Assembly: GCA_018335765.1 (NCBI GenBank)
Contig: JAGXRU010000137.1
Span: 1 to 7,339, forward strand
Direction: 5' to 3'
DNA: 7,339 nucleotides
DNA from: Alkaliphilus sp.
Lineage (GTDB): Bacteria; Bacillota; Clostridia; Peptostreptococcales; Thermotaleaceae
The position numbers were made by a program, and so were the translations under genes. The first letter of the stretch is position 1, and the number at the start of each line of letters is the position of its first letter. Below the pieces are notes generated by a model that was not told where the DNA came from, ran no database searches, and worked only from the letters and a program-made list of their open reading frames with translations. Below are positions 1 through 6,239 of this stretch, piece by piece.

Positions 1-255
1 GGCACTCAGTCCGTTTTTGGTTTGAAATTCTTTTACCGCCGTAAAGGTTCCTCCTCCGAATACTCCATCCACCGGACCATCATAATATCCCCATTTTCTC
101 AGCGTAGTCTGCAGCTTTCTTACCTCTTCACCACTGGCACCCCAATAAAGAGTTTCCTGCGCCAAGACCCTATTATAATAGCTGTCAATATACAGGGCTG
201 AAGCTGTGAAAGCAAGTACCAGCAGCATACAAATAATAAAGGTAATTTTACGCAT
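1..255 (-). CDS. Secreted peptidoglycan-binding protein, probable SleB-type spore cortex-lytic enzyme (N-terminal 85 codons, cut by window edge)
   Basis: The frame is open from the ATG at 255 to the window edge, so the protein is incomplete at its C terminus. Residues 1-31 form a signal peptide or anchor: MRK, a hydrophobic core (ITFIICMLLVLAFTASALY), then a polar stretch. Residues about 37-85 match a PG_binding_1 repeat: YWGASGEEVRKLQ, then LRKWGYYDGPVDGVFGGGTF, then AVKEFQ. The usual FGPKT turn reads FGGGT here. Spore cortex-lytic SleB proteins have this order (signal, peptidoglycan-binding repeat, C-terminal lytic transglycosylase domain), and a position behind spoIIR in a sporulation cluster fits. 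The catalytic domain is outside the window, so another cell-wall hydrolase with the same binding module is possible. The start is supported by AAGGGAGG at 271-264, 8 nt upstream. The gene begins 36 bp after the spoIIR stop with no terminator between, so co-transcription is likely. Confidence 0.65.
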   Translation of the reverse strand, partial: MRKITFIICMLLVLAFTASALYIDSYYNRVLAQETLYWGASGEEVRKLQTTLRKWGYYDGPVDGVFGGGTFTAVKEFQTKNGLSA

Positions 256-276
256 CAACAATTCCTCCCTTGATCT

Positions 277-310
277 ACTTTAAATCCACTATTACTTTAA
301 ACCCACTATT
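277..310. repeat. 17-bp tandem duplication over the spoIIR stop codon
   Basis: Positions 277-293 and 294-310 are adjacent direct copies of a 17-bp unit (plus strand ACTTTAAAYCCACTATT) differing at one base, T285 versus C302. Read on the minus strand, the first copy encodes the last SpoIIR codons and the second supplies the rest of the stop. Removing the second copy would give TAG where TAA now stands, so protein length is unchanged. The duplication lengthens the spacer to the next gene and creates the stop pair TAA TAG. Confidence 0.8.
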
Positions 311-987
311 TTTCCAAAATTTGCTCTGGCTTGCTCTATTATTTCAACCACCTTAAACTTCAGCTTGATTGGCATACCCTCTCCGATACTTGCAGATTGA
401 ATCCTTTTAAATTCTTCCTCTGTCAATACTTTCATTAATTCGTTCTTAGTTTTATCACTAATCTCCACATTCTTAATATCTATAAAGCATAGTGGCGGAA
501 ACAATACACACCACCAGTTGGATCCTTCTCCCTTTCCTACGACTACCCTTAGGGCTTCATACTTCCCTGCCGGCAAGATGGTGTTTGCATAGCTTATTGC
601 TGGGAACATCGAATGATTTAAGGTTGCCTTTACAGAGTAGTTTCCGCCATTTGCGGCTATTTCTTCCCGAGTTATCCTTTCAATGTTGCCAAGGTTCTCT
701 TTAATGATATTCCTTGTGTTATCAAGGCTTTCAGATTGCTCAAACAGAGGATTCATTTCCCTTATAATTCGATCCCTTATCTTAAACTTTATTTCCTGAT
801 CCTTGGGTGCATCACTATTTGCCAAAACATGAAAACGTATGAGCTTTTCCTTATAGTTTTCTTGTTTTTTATACTCATCACCATACCAAACAAAAAAACC
901 TAAGGCAACAGTGAAAATAAGCATGATTCCAATGATATATCTTTGTTTCGCCCTTTGCATATTTATTATTTTTGATCTTTCGATCAT
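292..987 (-). CDS. spoIIR: Stage II sporulation protein R (SpoIIR), signal for pro-sigma-E processing
   Basis: SpoIIR is made in the forespore, acts in the space between the two sporangial membranes, and activates the SpoIIGA protease that cleaves pro-sigma-E in the mother cell. The 231-residue protein has a single N-terminal membrane segment or uncleaved signal at about residues 17-35 and an extracytoplasmic remainder. Family hallmarks are visible: IRFHVLANSDAPKDQ at 50-64 followed by a charged helix (IKFKIRDRI), and GEGSNWWCVLFPPLC at 153-167, with two cysteines in that conserved block. Length is normal for the family. The ATG at 987 has the site AGGGGG at 1000-995 with a short AT spacer; Met10 has no ribosome site. 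That ribosome site lies inside the hairpin at 992-1040, which is unusual. No convincing sigma-F promoter was found in the 101-bp gap to gerC. Confidence 0.95.
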   Translation of the reverse strand: MIERSKIINMQRAKQRYIIGIMLIFTVALGFFVWYGDEYKKQENYKEKLIRFHVLANSDAPKDQEIKFKIRDRIIREMNPLFEQSESLDNTRNIIKENLGNIERITREEIAANGGNYSVKATLNHSMFPAISYANTILPAGKYEALRVVVGKGEGSNWWCVLFPPLCFIDIKNVEISDKTKNELMKVLTEEEFKRIQSASIGEGMPIKLKFKVVEIIEQARANFGKIVGLK

Positions 988-991
988 AAAA

Positions 992-1040
992 ATTCCCCCT
1001 ATTTGCTAATGTACCTACAGTATTAGCAAACAAGGGGAAT
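992..1040 (-). terminator. 19-bp stem-loop between gerC and spoIIR: terminator and/or ribosome-site-masking hairpin
   Basis: On the minus strand 1040-1022 pairs with 1010-992 around an 11-nt loop (1021-1011). The stem has 7 bp (AUUCCCC with GGGGAAU), three middle pairs at 1033-1031 with 1001-999 (U-G, U-A, G-U), then 9 bp (UUUGCUAAU with AUUAGCAAA). It is continuous only in the minus-strand RNA; in the plus-strand RNA two of the middle pairs are lost, so it was probably selected for leftward transcription. Five U residues follow the last G-C/A pairs, as in an intrinsic terminator for gerABC. The 3' arm also holds the AGGGGG ribosome site of spoIIR, and its AUG follows 4 nt after the stem, so folding should mask translation initiation. 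Confidence 0.8.
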
Positions 1041-1088
1041 ATTAAACTCTATTAATCATTTTAGCTATTGGAAATTTCTTCTTGTAGC

Positions 1089-2243
1089 TTAACGAGTAAC
1101 ACCAACCCGTCTTATTTTCATTCTTACATTTACTTCCGACTGACTCTTAGTAAAATACTCCTCCCAATTATCCTTTACTTCATCCCAAACTTTTGGATCC
1201 TTCTTTCTCAAATATTCTCCGGCTTGAATCAAATCAGCACCAAATTTTTCTCGAATGATCTTATAGGTTCTTGCGATATTTTTTTCCAGTCTTTCCTCTA
1301 CATCCTTTTCGACACGCCTAATATATTTAGGGTCGAAGGTCTGTCCTACTAACGCAAACCCATGCTGAGTAATGGAGCCTTCTGCTTCTATATTAAATGC
1401 TACATGAATTCTTCCCTCTTTTTTACTGACCGTCATTTTAGTTGTGGAATCCGATACTAAGATAGGTAATATTCTTTTATCCACAATCACATTACCTGTA
1501 GCCGTGTCCACTTTATCCAGCATAAACATGAGATATAAAGTTTCCATCTCTCCCAGCCATCCTGCCATTTTATAGTTTTTTACTACAGCCGCTCCAGCCA
1601 CCACTATTTCATTTTTCGAGCTGTTTATTCTCGGTACGATTGCCGCATCGCTTTCATGGAGGTTTCTCAAAATATACCCAATGTCGGCATCAGCCGACCT
1701 TGCCGCTCTTGTGGGCTTGTTCATCAAATCCCTTACATACAGTCCTAGCGGGATGGGCTGAGGTAGCTTTGTGCTCAAAATATCTGCTGCCTCACCTGGT
1801 GCTACCATCAAATGAATTCTCCTGCCAATCTCAGGACTTCTCTCAATAAAGTCCAAAACCTCCTTCATAAGCTCTTCATCCTTTGCCATTTCTTCTCCCA
1901 GTACAATAAGTTTGATATGATCAAAGCTAATCACACCTTCTAAATGGGTGTTCAGATTTTTTTGAATATCATTAATGTTTATACCGGTTGAAGTAATTTT
2001 ATGTGTAGCTTCACCTGCACCATCCCCTACTATGAGTGCTAGGTTAGGATATGTAAAGGTGATTTTATATCTGTCGGGTATAAAATTTGGGAAAATTTCA
2101 TTTTCTCTTGATTTGAACTGTTGTCCCTCAAATTTGTCAATTCCCATAGAAATGACAAATATTCGCTTATTTATCTCCACCTTATCCCAGCAACCCGTAA
2201 TTAGTATGGATAAACTTACCAATATGGCTATGAGCTTATTCAC
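1089..2243 (-). CDS. gerC: Germinant-receptor C subunit, Ger(x)C family lipoprotein
   Basis: This is the lipoprotein subunit of a nutrient germinant receptor, anchored on the outer face of the spore inner membrane. Residues 1-17 are a lipoprotein signal (MNKLIAILVSLSILITG) ending in the lipobox LITGC, with Cys18 as the lipidated residue and WDKVEINK after it, the usual start of mature GerC. The rest is extracytoplasmic: an N-terminal domain (ISMGIDKFEG, then YKITFTYPNLA at 59-69), a middle region with FDHIKLIVLGEEMA at 107-120 and IERSPEIGRRIHLMVAPG at 133-150, and a C-terminal domain from about residue 210 to 384. Length (384) is typical. The start is GTG at 2243, with GGGGG at 2256-2252 about 8 nt upstream, overlapping the gerB end by 8 bp, which suggests translational coupling. 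The letter C follows subunit class; the receptor paralogue and germinant cannot be told from sequence. Confidence 0.93.
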   Translation of the reverse strand: MNKLIAILVSLSILITGCWDKVEINKRIFVISMGIDKFEGQQFKSRENEIFPNFIPDRYKITFTYPNLALIVGDGAGEATHKITSTGININDIQKNLNTHLEGVISFDHIKLIVLGEEMAKDEELMKEVLDFIERSPEIGRRIHLMVAPGEAADILSTKLPQPIPLGLYVRDLMNKPTRAARSADADIGYILRNLHESDAAIVPRINSSKNEIVVAGAAVVKNYKMAGWLGEMETLYLMFMLDKVDTATGNVIVDKRILPILVSDSTTKMTVSKKEGRIHVAFNIEAEGSITQHGFALVGQTFDPKYIRRVEKDVEERLEKNIARTYKIIREKFGADLIQAGEYLRKKDPKVWDEVKDNWEEYFTKSQSEVNVRMKIRRVGVTR

Positions 2244-3342
2244 TTTTGCTTCCCCCTTTCTTCTTTATAAAAAGACTCATTCCCAACAGTACTATGGGCA
2301 CCAGAACAAGATATAGCGTTCCCAGATAATTGGAGAACAAATCCATGAATTCTAATGTTTGTAGCAGTCCATCAGGCATTAGAGCTAAATAATAGATGAC
2401 AGGAAGCATGAGCACCGCCAAGAAGCCTTGCTCTGGAGATTTGATGATACGGCTTAGCGTCAAGCTGGCTCCATAGTATACGCCCACGGTGGTCATGAGT
2501 ACGGAAAGTATCCATGAAGCCAGAACATAAATTTGAATGTTTTCTATAAAGGCTCCCGGAATGTCAATGGTTTTGTAAATCTCCAATCCCGGCCAGATCA
2601 TGTGAGTGGTTTCCACCAATCCAAATCTAGCTATGGTCACAGCGACAGTAACAAAATAAATCAAACCCGTAAACCCCGCTGAGAACATCACATTTTTCGC
2701 TATATTTTTTGTGTCTTTTACAAAGGCAGAAAACAGCAAGATCAGCTCTAATCCCAGAAAGCTAAATATCATCAACGGAAGTGCCTTTACGAGATCCAAA
2801 ACAGGAGTTCTAAATACAGGTAAAAAGTGGGTAAAATCCAGCTCTCCTATCATTGGCAAAATTGCCATTGCAGAACTGATTAGTATTATGGGAAACAGGA
2901 TCTGTGACATCCTGGCAAATGGCTCTATGCCTCCTCTGACCACAACAACCACTGTCAACAGATAGCTGATCATTAAGACCTCCAAAGGAGTATGCAAGAG
3001 CAAATAGGTCTTAATGATCTCCCCAAACATTCTGACCTCTATGGCTGTAAAAAAAATAAAGTGCGCAAACAACCCCAATGCCATGACAGTGCCTAAGAAT
3101 TTACCCAGCAGTGTATTTCCAAATTCAACTATGCCTTCCTTTGGAAACTTTGTGACCAGTTTCGAGATTATAAAAGCTAATACAACCACAATCACTATTC
3201 CCCCTAATACAACAAACAGTGCATCTGGTCCCACCTTCTCCACCAATGTCCTCGGCATGGAAAGTATTCCTATTCCTATCATGGTAATAGCAAGGGTAAA
3301 AGCCAGTTGGGCGCTGGAAATCTGATCATTATTTCTGTTCAT
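2236..3342 (-). CDS. gerB: Germinant-receptor B subunit, spore permease of the APC superfamily
   Basis: The B subunit is the multi-pass inner-membrane part of the receptor and belongs to the amino acid-polyamine-organocation superfamily; in studied receptors it takes part in germinant recognition. Counted from ATG 3342 it has 368 residues with about ten hydrophobic segments, roughly at 12-30, 41-62, 81-104, 120-136, 147-165, 183-208, 217-239, 270-295, 306-322 and 337-360. The first carries the glycine-rich break MIGIGILSMP seen in APC transporters. The C terminus is short and basic (KKKGGSKSE). An upstream in-frame GTG at 3351 is possible, but the ribosome site GGGAGG at 3357-3352 abuts it and sits 9 nt from the ATG at 3342, so I chose the ATG. 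It overlaps gerA by 14 bp and gerC by 8 bp, a tightly coupled gerA-gerB-gerC order. Confidence 0.93.
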   Translation of the reverse strand: MNRNNDQISSAQLAFTLAITMIGIGILSMPRTLVEKVGPDALFVVLGGIVIVVVLAFIISKLVTKFPKEGIVEFGNTLLGKFLGTVMALGLFAHFIFFTAIEVRMFGEIIKTYLLLHTPLEVLMISYLLTVVVVVRGGIEPFARMSQILFPIILISSAMAILPMIGELDFTHFLPVFRTPVLDLVKALPLMIFSFLGLELILLFSAFVKDTKNIAKNVMFSAGFTGLIYFVTVAVTIARFGLVETTHMIWPGLEIYKTIDIPGAFIENIQIYVLASWILSVLMTTVGVYYGASLTLSRIIKSPEQGFLAVLMLPVIYYLALMPDGLLQTLEFMDLFSNYLGTLYLVLVPIVLLGMSLFIKKKGGSKSE

Positions 3343-4915
3343 TTCTATCACCCTCCCAGCTAAATATATCAGCCGTCTTCTTGCTTAATCTGTCATTGTC
3401 GCTTCTATGTAAATAAGATGGTCTCTTCCTCATCATGTGCAGAGGTACCCTAAGAAATACATCTTTAAAATCCCCCAGTGTCATTTCCGCTGCGGCAAAT
3501 GGGCTTAAATAAGGAACTCCAAAACTCTTCAAGGTACACATATGAAATAGCAGTACAAACAGACCAATTATTATTCCATATAATCCCAAAAAAGCTGCCA
3601 ATGCCATCAAGATAAACCTCAGAAGCCTAAAGGAGGCAGCAAGGCTATAGCTTGGAGCAGCATAGGTAGCCATGGCTGTCAAGGCTACTACAATAACCAT
3701 CAGAGGACTTACAATGCCTGCCTGCACTGCAGCTTGCCCTAAAACAAGGCCTCCCACAATGCCAATTGTTGATCCTATCGGTACCGGCAGACGTATCCCT
3801 GCTTCTCTAAGGAGTTCAAGCGCTGCCTCCATCAAAAAAGCTTCTATAAAGGCTGGAAATGGCACCTTCATTCGGGTACCTGCTACATATAGGGCTAAAT
3901 CTGTTGGCAGCATACCCGGATGAAAGGAGGTAGTGGCTATATAAAGTGAGGGGAAGGTCAGAGCAAGTGCCATGGCAATAAATCTCAAAACCCTCACTGC
4001 CGATGAAATAAAAAAACGCTCGTAATAATCCTCCGGTGACTGGAGCAATGACACAACTGTAGAGGGTACCAGTAAGGCGAAGGGCGTATTGTCTACGATA
4101 ATACCTATCCTGCCCTCATATAATGCCGCTGCCACTGCATCTGGTCTTTGAGTATTCTGAATCTGGGGAAAGGGTGATCGCCAATTGTCCTCGATGAGCT
4201 GTTCCACATAACCACTTTCCAATATAGCGTCTATATCTATTTTATCCAGTCTTTCCTTTACCATCCTGAGCACATTATTATTCGCAATTTCATCGATAAA
4301 CAACACAGCTACATCTGTTTTTGATCTTCTTCCTATTTGAAACTGTTTTATTTTAAGTCTTGGATCTCTGATCCTTCTTCTCACCAAGGCAGTATTTACT
4401 CTTAAGGTTTCTGTGAAGCCTTCAGAGGGACCTCTGATGACGGTTTCGGTACTAGGCTCTGATACGCTCCTCATCGGCCAGCCTCTAGTAGCAATCATCA
4501 GCACCTTATCCCATTTATCAAGAATGAGAATCGTTTCACCGGACAATATCACATCCACTGCCACATTCACATCTTCTATTTCCCTAAGATCTGTAACCGC
4601 AACAGTTCCATCCTTTATTACCTCATAGATCTTTTGTTTTAAGGTTTCTATGTTCATATTTGCCATTCGGGATAGTATCATGAGATTTTGTAGTATATGT
4701 TCATTGATCAGGTTTTTATCAGCTAAACCCTCAGCATATATGATGGCAAATCTCATTTTTTGGTCCTGTCCAACGTTGAAATCCCTATATATTATATCGT
4801 CACAATTCGTCAGTATTTCTTTTATCGCATCAAAATTCTTTTTAAAATCCTTTTCTACAGGGATTTTATATCGTTCATCTTCTTTTTTTTGGAATAGATC
4901 ATCTATAAAACCCAT
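3329..4915 (-). CDS. gerA: Germinant-receptor A subunit, GerA family spore germination protein
   Basis: The A subunit is the largest receptor component, in the spore inner membrane; work on Bacillus receptors indicates that A subunits oligomerise and can act as a ligand-gated ion channel. The 528-residue protein has a soluble N-terminal region of about 300 residues and a membrane region. Visible family features: NCDDIIYRDFNVG at 37-49, a conserved block around PFPQIQNTQRPDAVAAAL at 248-265, GRIGIIVDNTPFALLVPS at 268-285, then DYYERFF before the first membrane helix. Hydrophobic segments lie at about 309-330, 334-346 with 353-368 (amphipathic), 382-399, 402-422 and 432-458. The C-terminal tail of about 70 residues is hydrophilic (MRKRPSYLHRSDNDRLSKK). 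The ATG at 4915 has GGGAGG nine bases upstream. It overlaps gerB and probably shares the promoter upstream of the small membrane-protein gene. Which germinant it serves cannot be told. Confidence 0.95.
   Translation of the reverse strand: MGFIDDLFQKKEDERYKIPVEKDFKKNFDAIKEILTNCDDIIYRDFNVGQDQKMRFAIIYAEGLADKNLINEHILQNLMILSRMANMNIETLKQKIYEVIKDGTVAVTDLREIEDVNVAVDVILSGETILILDKWDKVLMIATRGWPMRSVSEPSTETVIRGPSEGFTETLRVNTALVRRRIRDPRLKIKQFQIGRRSKTDVAVLFIDEIANNNVLRMVKERLDKIDIDAILESGYVEQLIEDNWRSPFPQIQNTQRPDAVAAALYEGRIGIIVDNTPFALLVPSTVVSLLQSPEDYYERFFISSAVRVLRFIAMALALTFPSLYIATTSFHPGMLPTDLALYVAGTRMKVPFPAFIEAFLMEAALELLREAGIRLPVPIGSTIGIVGGLVLGQAAVQAGIVSPLMVIVVALTAMATYAAPSYSLAASFRLLRFILMALAAFLGLYGIIIGLFVLLFHMCTLKSFGVPYLSPFAAAEMTLGDFKDVFLRVPLHMMRKRPSYLHRSDNDRLSKKTADIFSWEGDRNEQK
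3351..3357 (-). promoter_or_regulatory. Ribosome binding site that sets the gerB start
   Basis: GGGAGGG at 3357-3351 overlaps a possible GTG start at 3351-3349 but lies 9 nt from the ATG at 3342-3340. Spacing therefore favours the ATG. The site is inside the 3' end of gerA, so gerB initiation is probably coupled to gerA translation. Confidence 0.7.
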
Positions 4916-5019
4916 TGTTTGAAACCTCCCGATTAAAAAGACATTTGTTGGTAGTTTTGATCAAAATATTGGGTGGGCAGGGGCGTCCACACCTTTCGCA
5001 TACAACTTCTCCCTACTGG
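4916..5019 (-). other. Spacer between the small membrane-protein gene and gerA, with a 12-bp palindrome
   Basis: This 104-bp gap holds a perfect palindrome TTTTGATCAAAA at 4955-4966, a G-rich block on the plus strand at 4970-4985 that stands out in AT-rich surroundings, and the gerA ribosome site GGGAGG at about 4932-4927. The block can pair only weakly with 4986-4993, so I do not call a terminator. I see no sigma-G-like -10 (CATnnTA) here, which suggests gerA is read from upstream. The palindrome could bind a dimeric regulator, but nothing shows that it does. Confidence 0.4.
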
Positions 5020-5244
5020 CTATCCAAACAACCTTACAATCACAAATAAGCCAACTCCTCCAATTACATAGACTGCGCCGAAAAATCTACATAGTTTGAT
5101 TTCCTTCTTGAGCTTTTTTCTCTCTAAGGACTTAGATTCCACAAACAAGCTGAATAGACCAATTGAAATCAGAAGCACCATAGCATACAAGTCATAATAA
5201 TCTTTAATCTCTCGAAATAGAATTCTCATCCATTCAGACAACAA
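5020..5244 (-). CDS. Small two-helix membrane protein at the head of the ger operon; candidate receptor D-type subunit
   Basis: I do not recognise a named family with certainty; it resembles from memory the small clostridial proteins labelled CLC_0170. Counted from the longest frame (77 aa, GTG at 5253) it has hydrophobic segments at about 20-38 (DLYAMVLLISIGLFSLFVES) and 56-75 (RFFGAVYVIGGVGLFVIVRL), joined by a very basic loop (KSLERKKLKKEIKLCR), with an acidic-amphipathic N terminus. The start is uncertain: the ribosome-site-like AGAAGGTGAT overlaps the GTG and fits better with TTG at 5244 (74 aa), while ATG at 5229 has no site at useful distance. It lies 104 bp before gerA on the same strand, behind a candidate sigma-G promoter. 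Bacillus germinant receptors often have a D subunit of about this size with two membrane helices, so the same role is a reasonable inference. No sequence motif proves it. Confidence 0.7.
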   Translation of the reverse strand: MLSEWMRILFREIKDYYDLYAMVLLISIGLFSLFVESKSLERKKLKKEIKLCRFFGAVYVIGGVGLFVIVRLFG

Positions 5245-5276
5245 CCATATCACCTTCTCGTTACAAATTGCTTAAA

Positions 5277-5308
5277 TATAATGTTCGCATATTTGAGGCA
5301 GTATATAC
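5277..5308 (-). promoter_or_regulatory. Candidate sigma-G (forespore) promoter for the ger unit
   Basis: On the minus strand CATTATA at 5283-5277 matches the sigma-G -10 pattern CATnnTA exactly. Upstream, ATATA at 5306-5302 gives an 18-nt spacer and matches 4 of 5 bases of the GnATA -35 pattern; the perfect GTATA at 5308-5304 overlaps it, but with a 20-nt spacer. It lies 24-33 bp before the possible starts of the small membrane-protein gene and is the only good sigma-G match I found before the ger genes, whose homologues are sigma-G-dependent in Bacillus. Confidence 0.5.
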
Positions 5309-5363
5309 ATAATTTAAGATTGCTTAGTCGCTCTGTTGTTGGTTGAAAGGTTGAATGAATTCA

Positions 5364-5388
5364 CGGAGAATAAATTCTCCGCTACGGA
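5364..5388. repeat. Short inverted repeats in the ger upstream spacer
   Basis: CGGAGAAT (5364-5371) and ATTCTCCG (5374-5381) form a perfect 8-bp inverted repeat with a 2-bp centre. A second one, TCCG CTA CGGA (5378-5388), overlaps its right arm, so the two structures exclude each other. No T-run follows, so this is not a terminator. Together with the stem at 5401-5450 it makes the spacer unusually rich in palindromes. Confidence 0.6.
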
Positions 5389-5400
5389 CGCAGAAGCATA

Positions 5401-5450
5401 AGAAAACTTAGTTCAGATGGAGTTTTTACTCCACCTGAACTAAGTTTTCT
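5401..5450 (-). terminator. 22-bp intrinsic terminator stem closing the ispE-gntR-nucleotidyltransferase unit
   Basis: Arms 5450-5429 and 5422-5401 pair over 22 bp with a 6-nt loop (5428-5423). The single variant position (5434 against 5417) is a G-U pair in the minus-strand RNA but an A-C mismatch in the plus-strand RNA, which supports leftward use. The arms begin AGAAAA and end UUUUCU, followed by UUAUGCUU, so the U-rich tail is partly inside the stem. It begins 22 bp after the nucleotidyltransferase stop and separates that unit from the ger promoter. The symmetric A/T ends could let it work in both directions. Confidence 0.8.
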
Positions 5451-5472
5451 TTATTACCGGTTTGTTTGTTCT

Positions 5473-6219
5473 TCACGTCATGTATTTTATTGCCAGTGCC
5501 AAATCCGCTGGTTTATCTACATCATTGCCTACCTCTGGATAATCACAAATTACTGCCTTACCCCTTATACCCATCATAGATGCCACCCTTTTTTCAACGT
5601 CTAAGATGGATAATCGCCCTAGAATCAACTTCACTAAGAAAAATATTCCCAGTATCTTTACCATCTTCCAAGGCTTCTTCCTATAAAGAAGCATTTTTTT
5701 ACCTATTTCTAAGAAATTATCAATCTTTTTACTATTTAGCAGAAATAGATTTCCTCCCGTAAACCGACCTTCCTTTAGCTTTACATAGGTTTTGAGGTTC
5801 TCCGGATACTTTTCCTGCATTTTTTGCTTGTTGATTATAGAATAACACAGATCAGCCTTTAGTGACTGCCCCTTCAATACGAAATCTCTGACTGCTTGCT
5901 CTGTGAGCATTGGAATGTCGCTGGTAGAGACCAGCACATTTTCCCCTTTAAATCTATTTATTCCCAACACTACATTGTCCGCTAAATTATTTGTGCTTTG
6001 AATTACCTCAACATGCTCTATGCTTTCTAAGAGATGAAGCCTTGTCCTATCTCCAATCACTGCTATATGATCTACACAAGTTGATTTTAACAGAGCATCC
6101 ACCACATATTCAATCATCATTTTTTCGCCAATCATGCAGGTTGATTTTTCTTGTAGCTGATCCAAAGCTTCGTCTCCGATTTGCGGTTCATGCCCTGCCA
6201 AAATCACTGCTTTTAACAT
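5473..6219 (-). CDS. MobA-like nucleotidyltransferase of unknown substrate
   Basis: This is a cytoplasmic NTP-transferase-fold protein of 248 residues counted from ATG 6219. The N terminus MLKAVILAG starts the nucleotide-binding strand, but the usual LAAGxSxRMG signature is replaced by LAGHEPQIGDEALDQLQEKS, followed by IGEKMMIEYVVDAL at 30-43. The metal-binding Asp is in STSDIPML (Asp101), and a glycine-rich GRFTGGNLFLLN follows at 151-162. A basic and hydrophobic stretch at about 170-205 (KKPWKMVKILGIFFLVKLIL) precedes a C-terminal VDKPADLALA (Asp235), the second likely metal ligand. Members next to ispE in Clostridia are usually annotated only as NTP transferases, so no substrate is assigned. 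Neighbouring ispE does not make it IspD: this protein lacks the IspD pattern and the family is distinct. It follows gntR by 20 bp and ends just before a strong terminator. Confidence 0.85.
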   Translation of the reverse strand: MLKAVILAGHEPQIGDEALDQLQEKSTCMIGEKMMIEYVVDALLKSTCVDHIAVIGDRTRLHLLESIEHVEVIQSTNNLADNVVLGINRFKGENVLVSTSDIPMLTEQAVRDFVLKGQSLKADLCYSIINKQKMQEKYPENLKTYVKLKEGRFTGGNLFLLNSKKIDNFLEIGKKMLLYRKKPWKMVKILGIFFLVKLILGRLSILDVEKRVASMMGIRGKAVICDYPEVGNDVDKPADLALAIKYMT

Positions 6220-6224
6220 TTCCA

Positions 6225-6231
6225 CCCTCCT
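6225..6231 (-). promoter_or_regulatory. Ribosome binding site that sets the nucleotidyltransferase start
   Basis: AGGAGGG at 6231-6225 overlaps a possible GTG start at 6225-6223 and lies 5-6 nt from the ATG at 6219-6217. The GTG cannot use this site, so the ATG is chosen, removing two residues from the longest frame. Confidence 0.75.
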
Positions 6232-6239
6232 TTTATACC

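Noticed and set aside
1090..1170. Possible sigma-F promoter for spoIIR in the gerC tail (GTATT, then GGAAGTAAAT on the minus strand)
   Set aside because: The -35 fits only in part and the -10 misses key A and T positions of GGnnAnAnTR; too weak to list, though spoIIR must have a promoter somewhere.
1068..2316. Open frames on the plus strand opposite gerC (1068-1352, 1640-1849, 1975-2316)
   Set aside because: They lie antisense to a clear GerC gene, show no family resemblance, and have no convincing ribosome sites; they follow from the codon use of the real gene.
2711..4922. Plus-strand open frames opposite gerB and gerA
   Set aside because: Low-complexity Thr/Ser/Ile-rich translations antisense to well-conserved receptor genes; shadows only.
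4970..4994. GC-rich imperfect inverted repeat as a terminator of the small gene
   Set aside because: Only about four consecutive pairs form before mismatches and no proper U-run follows.
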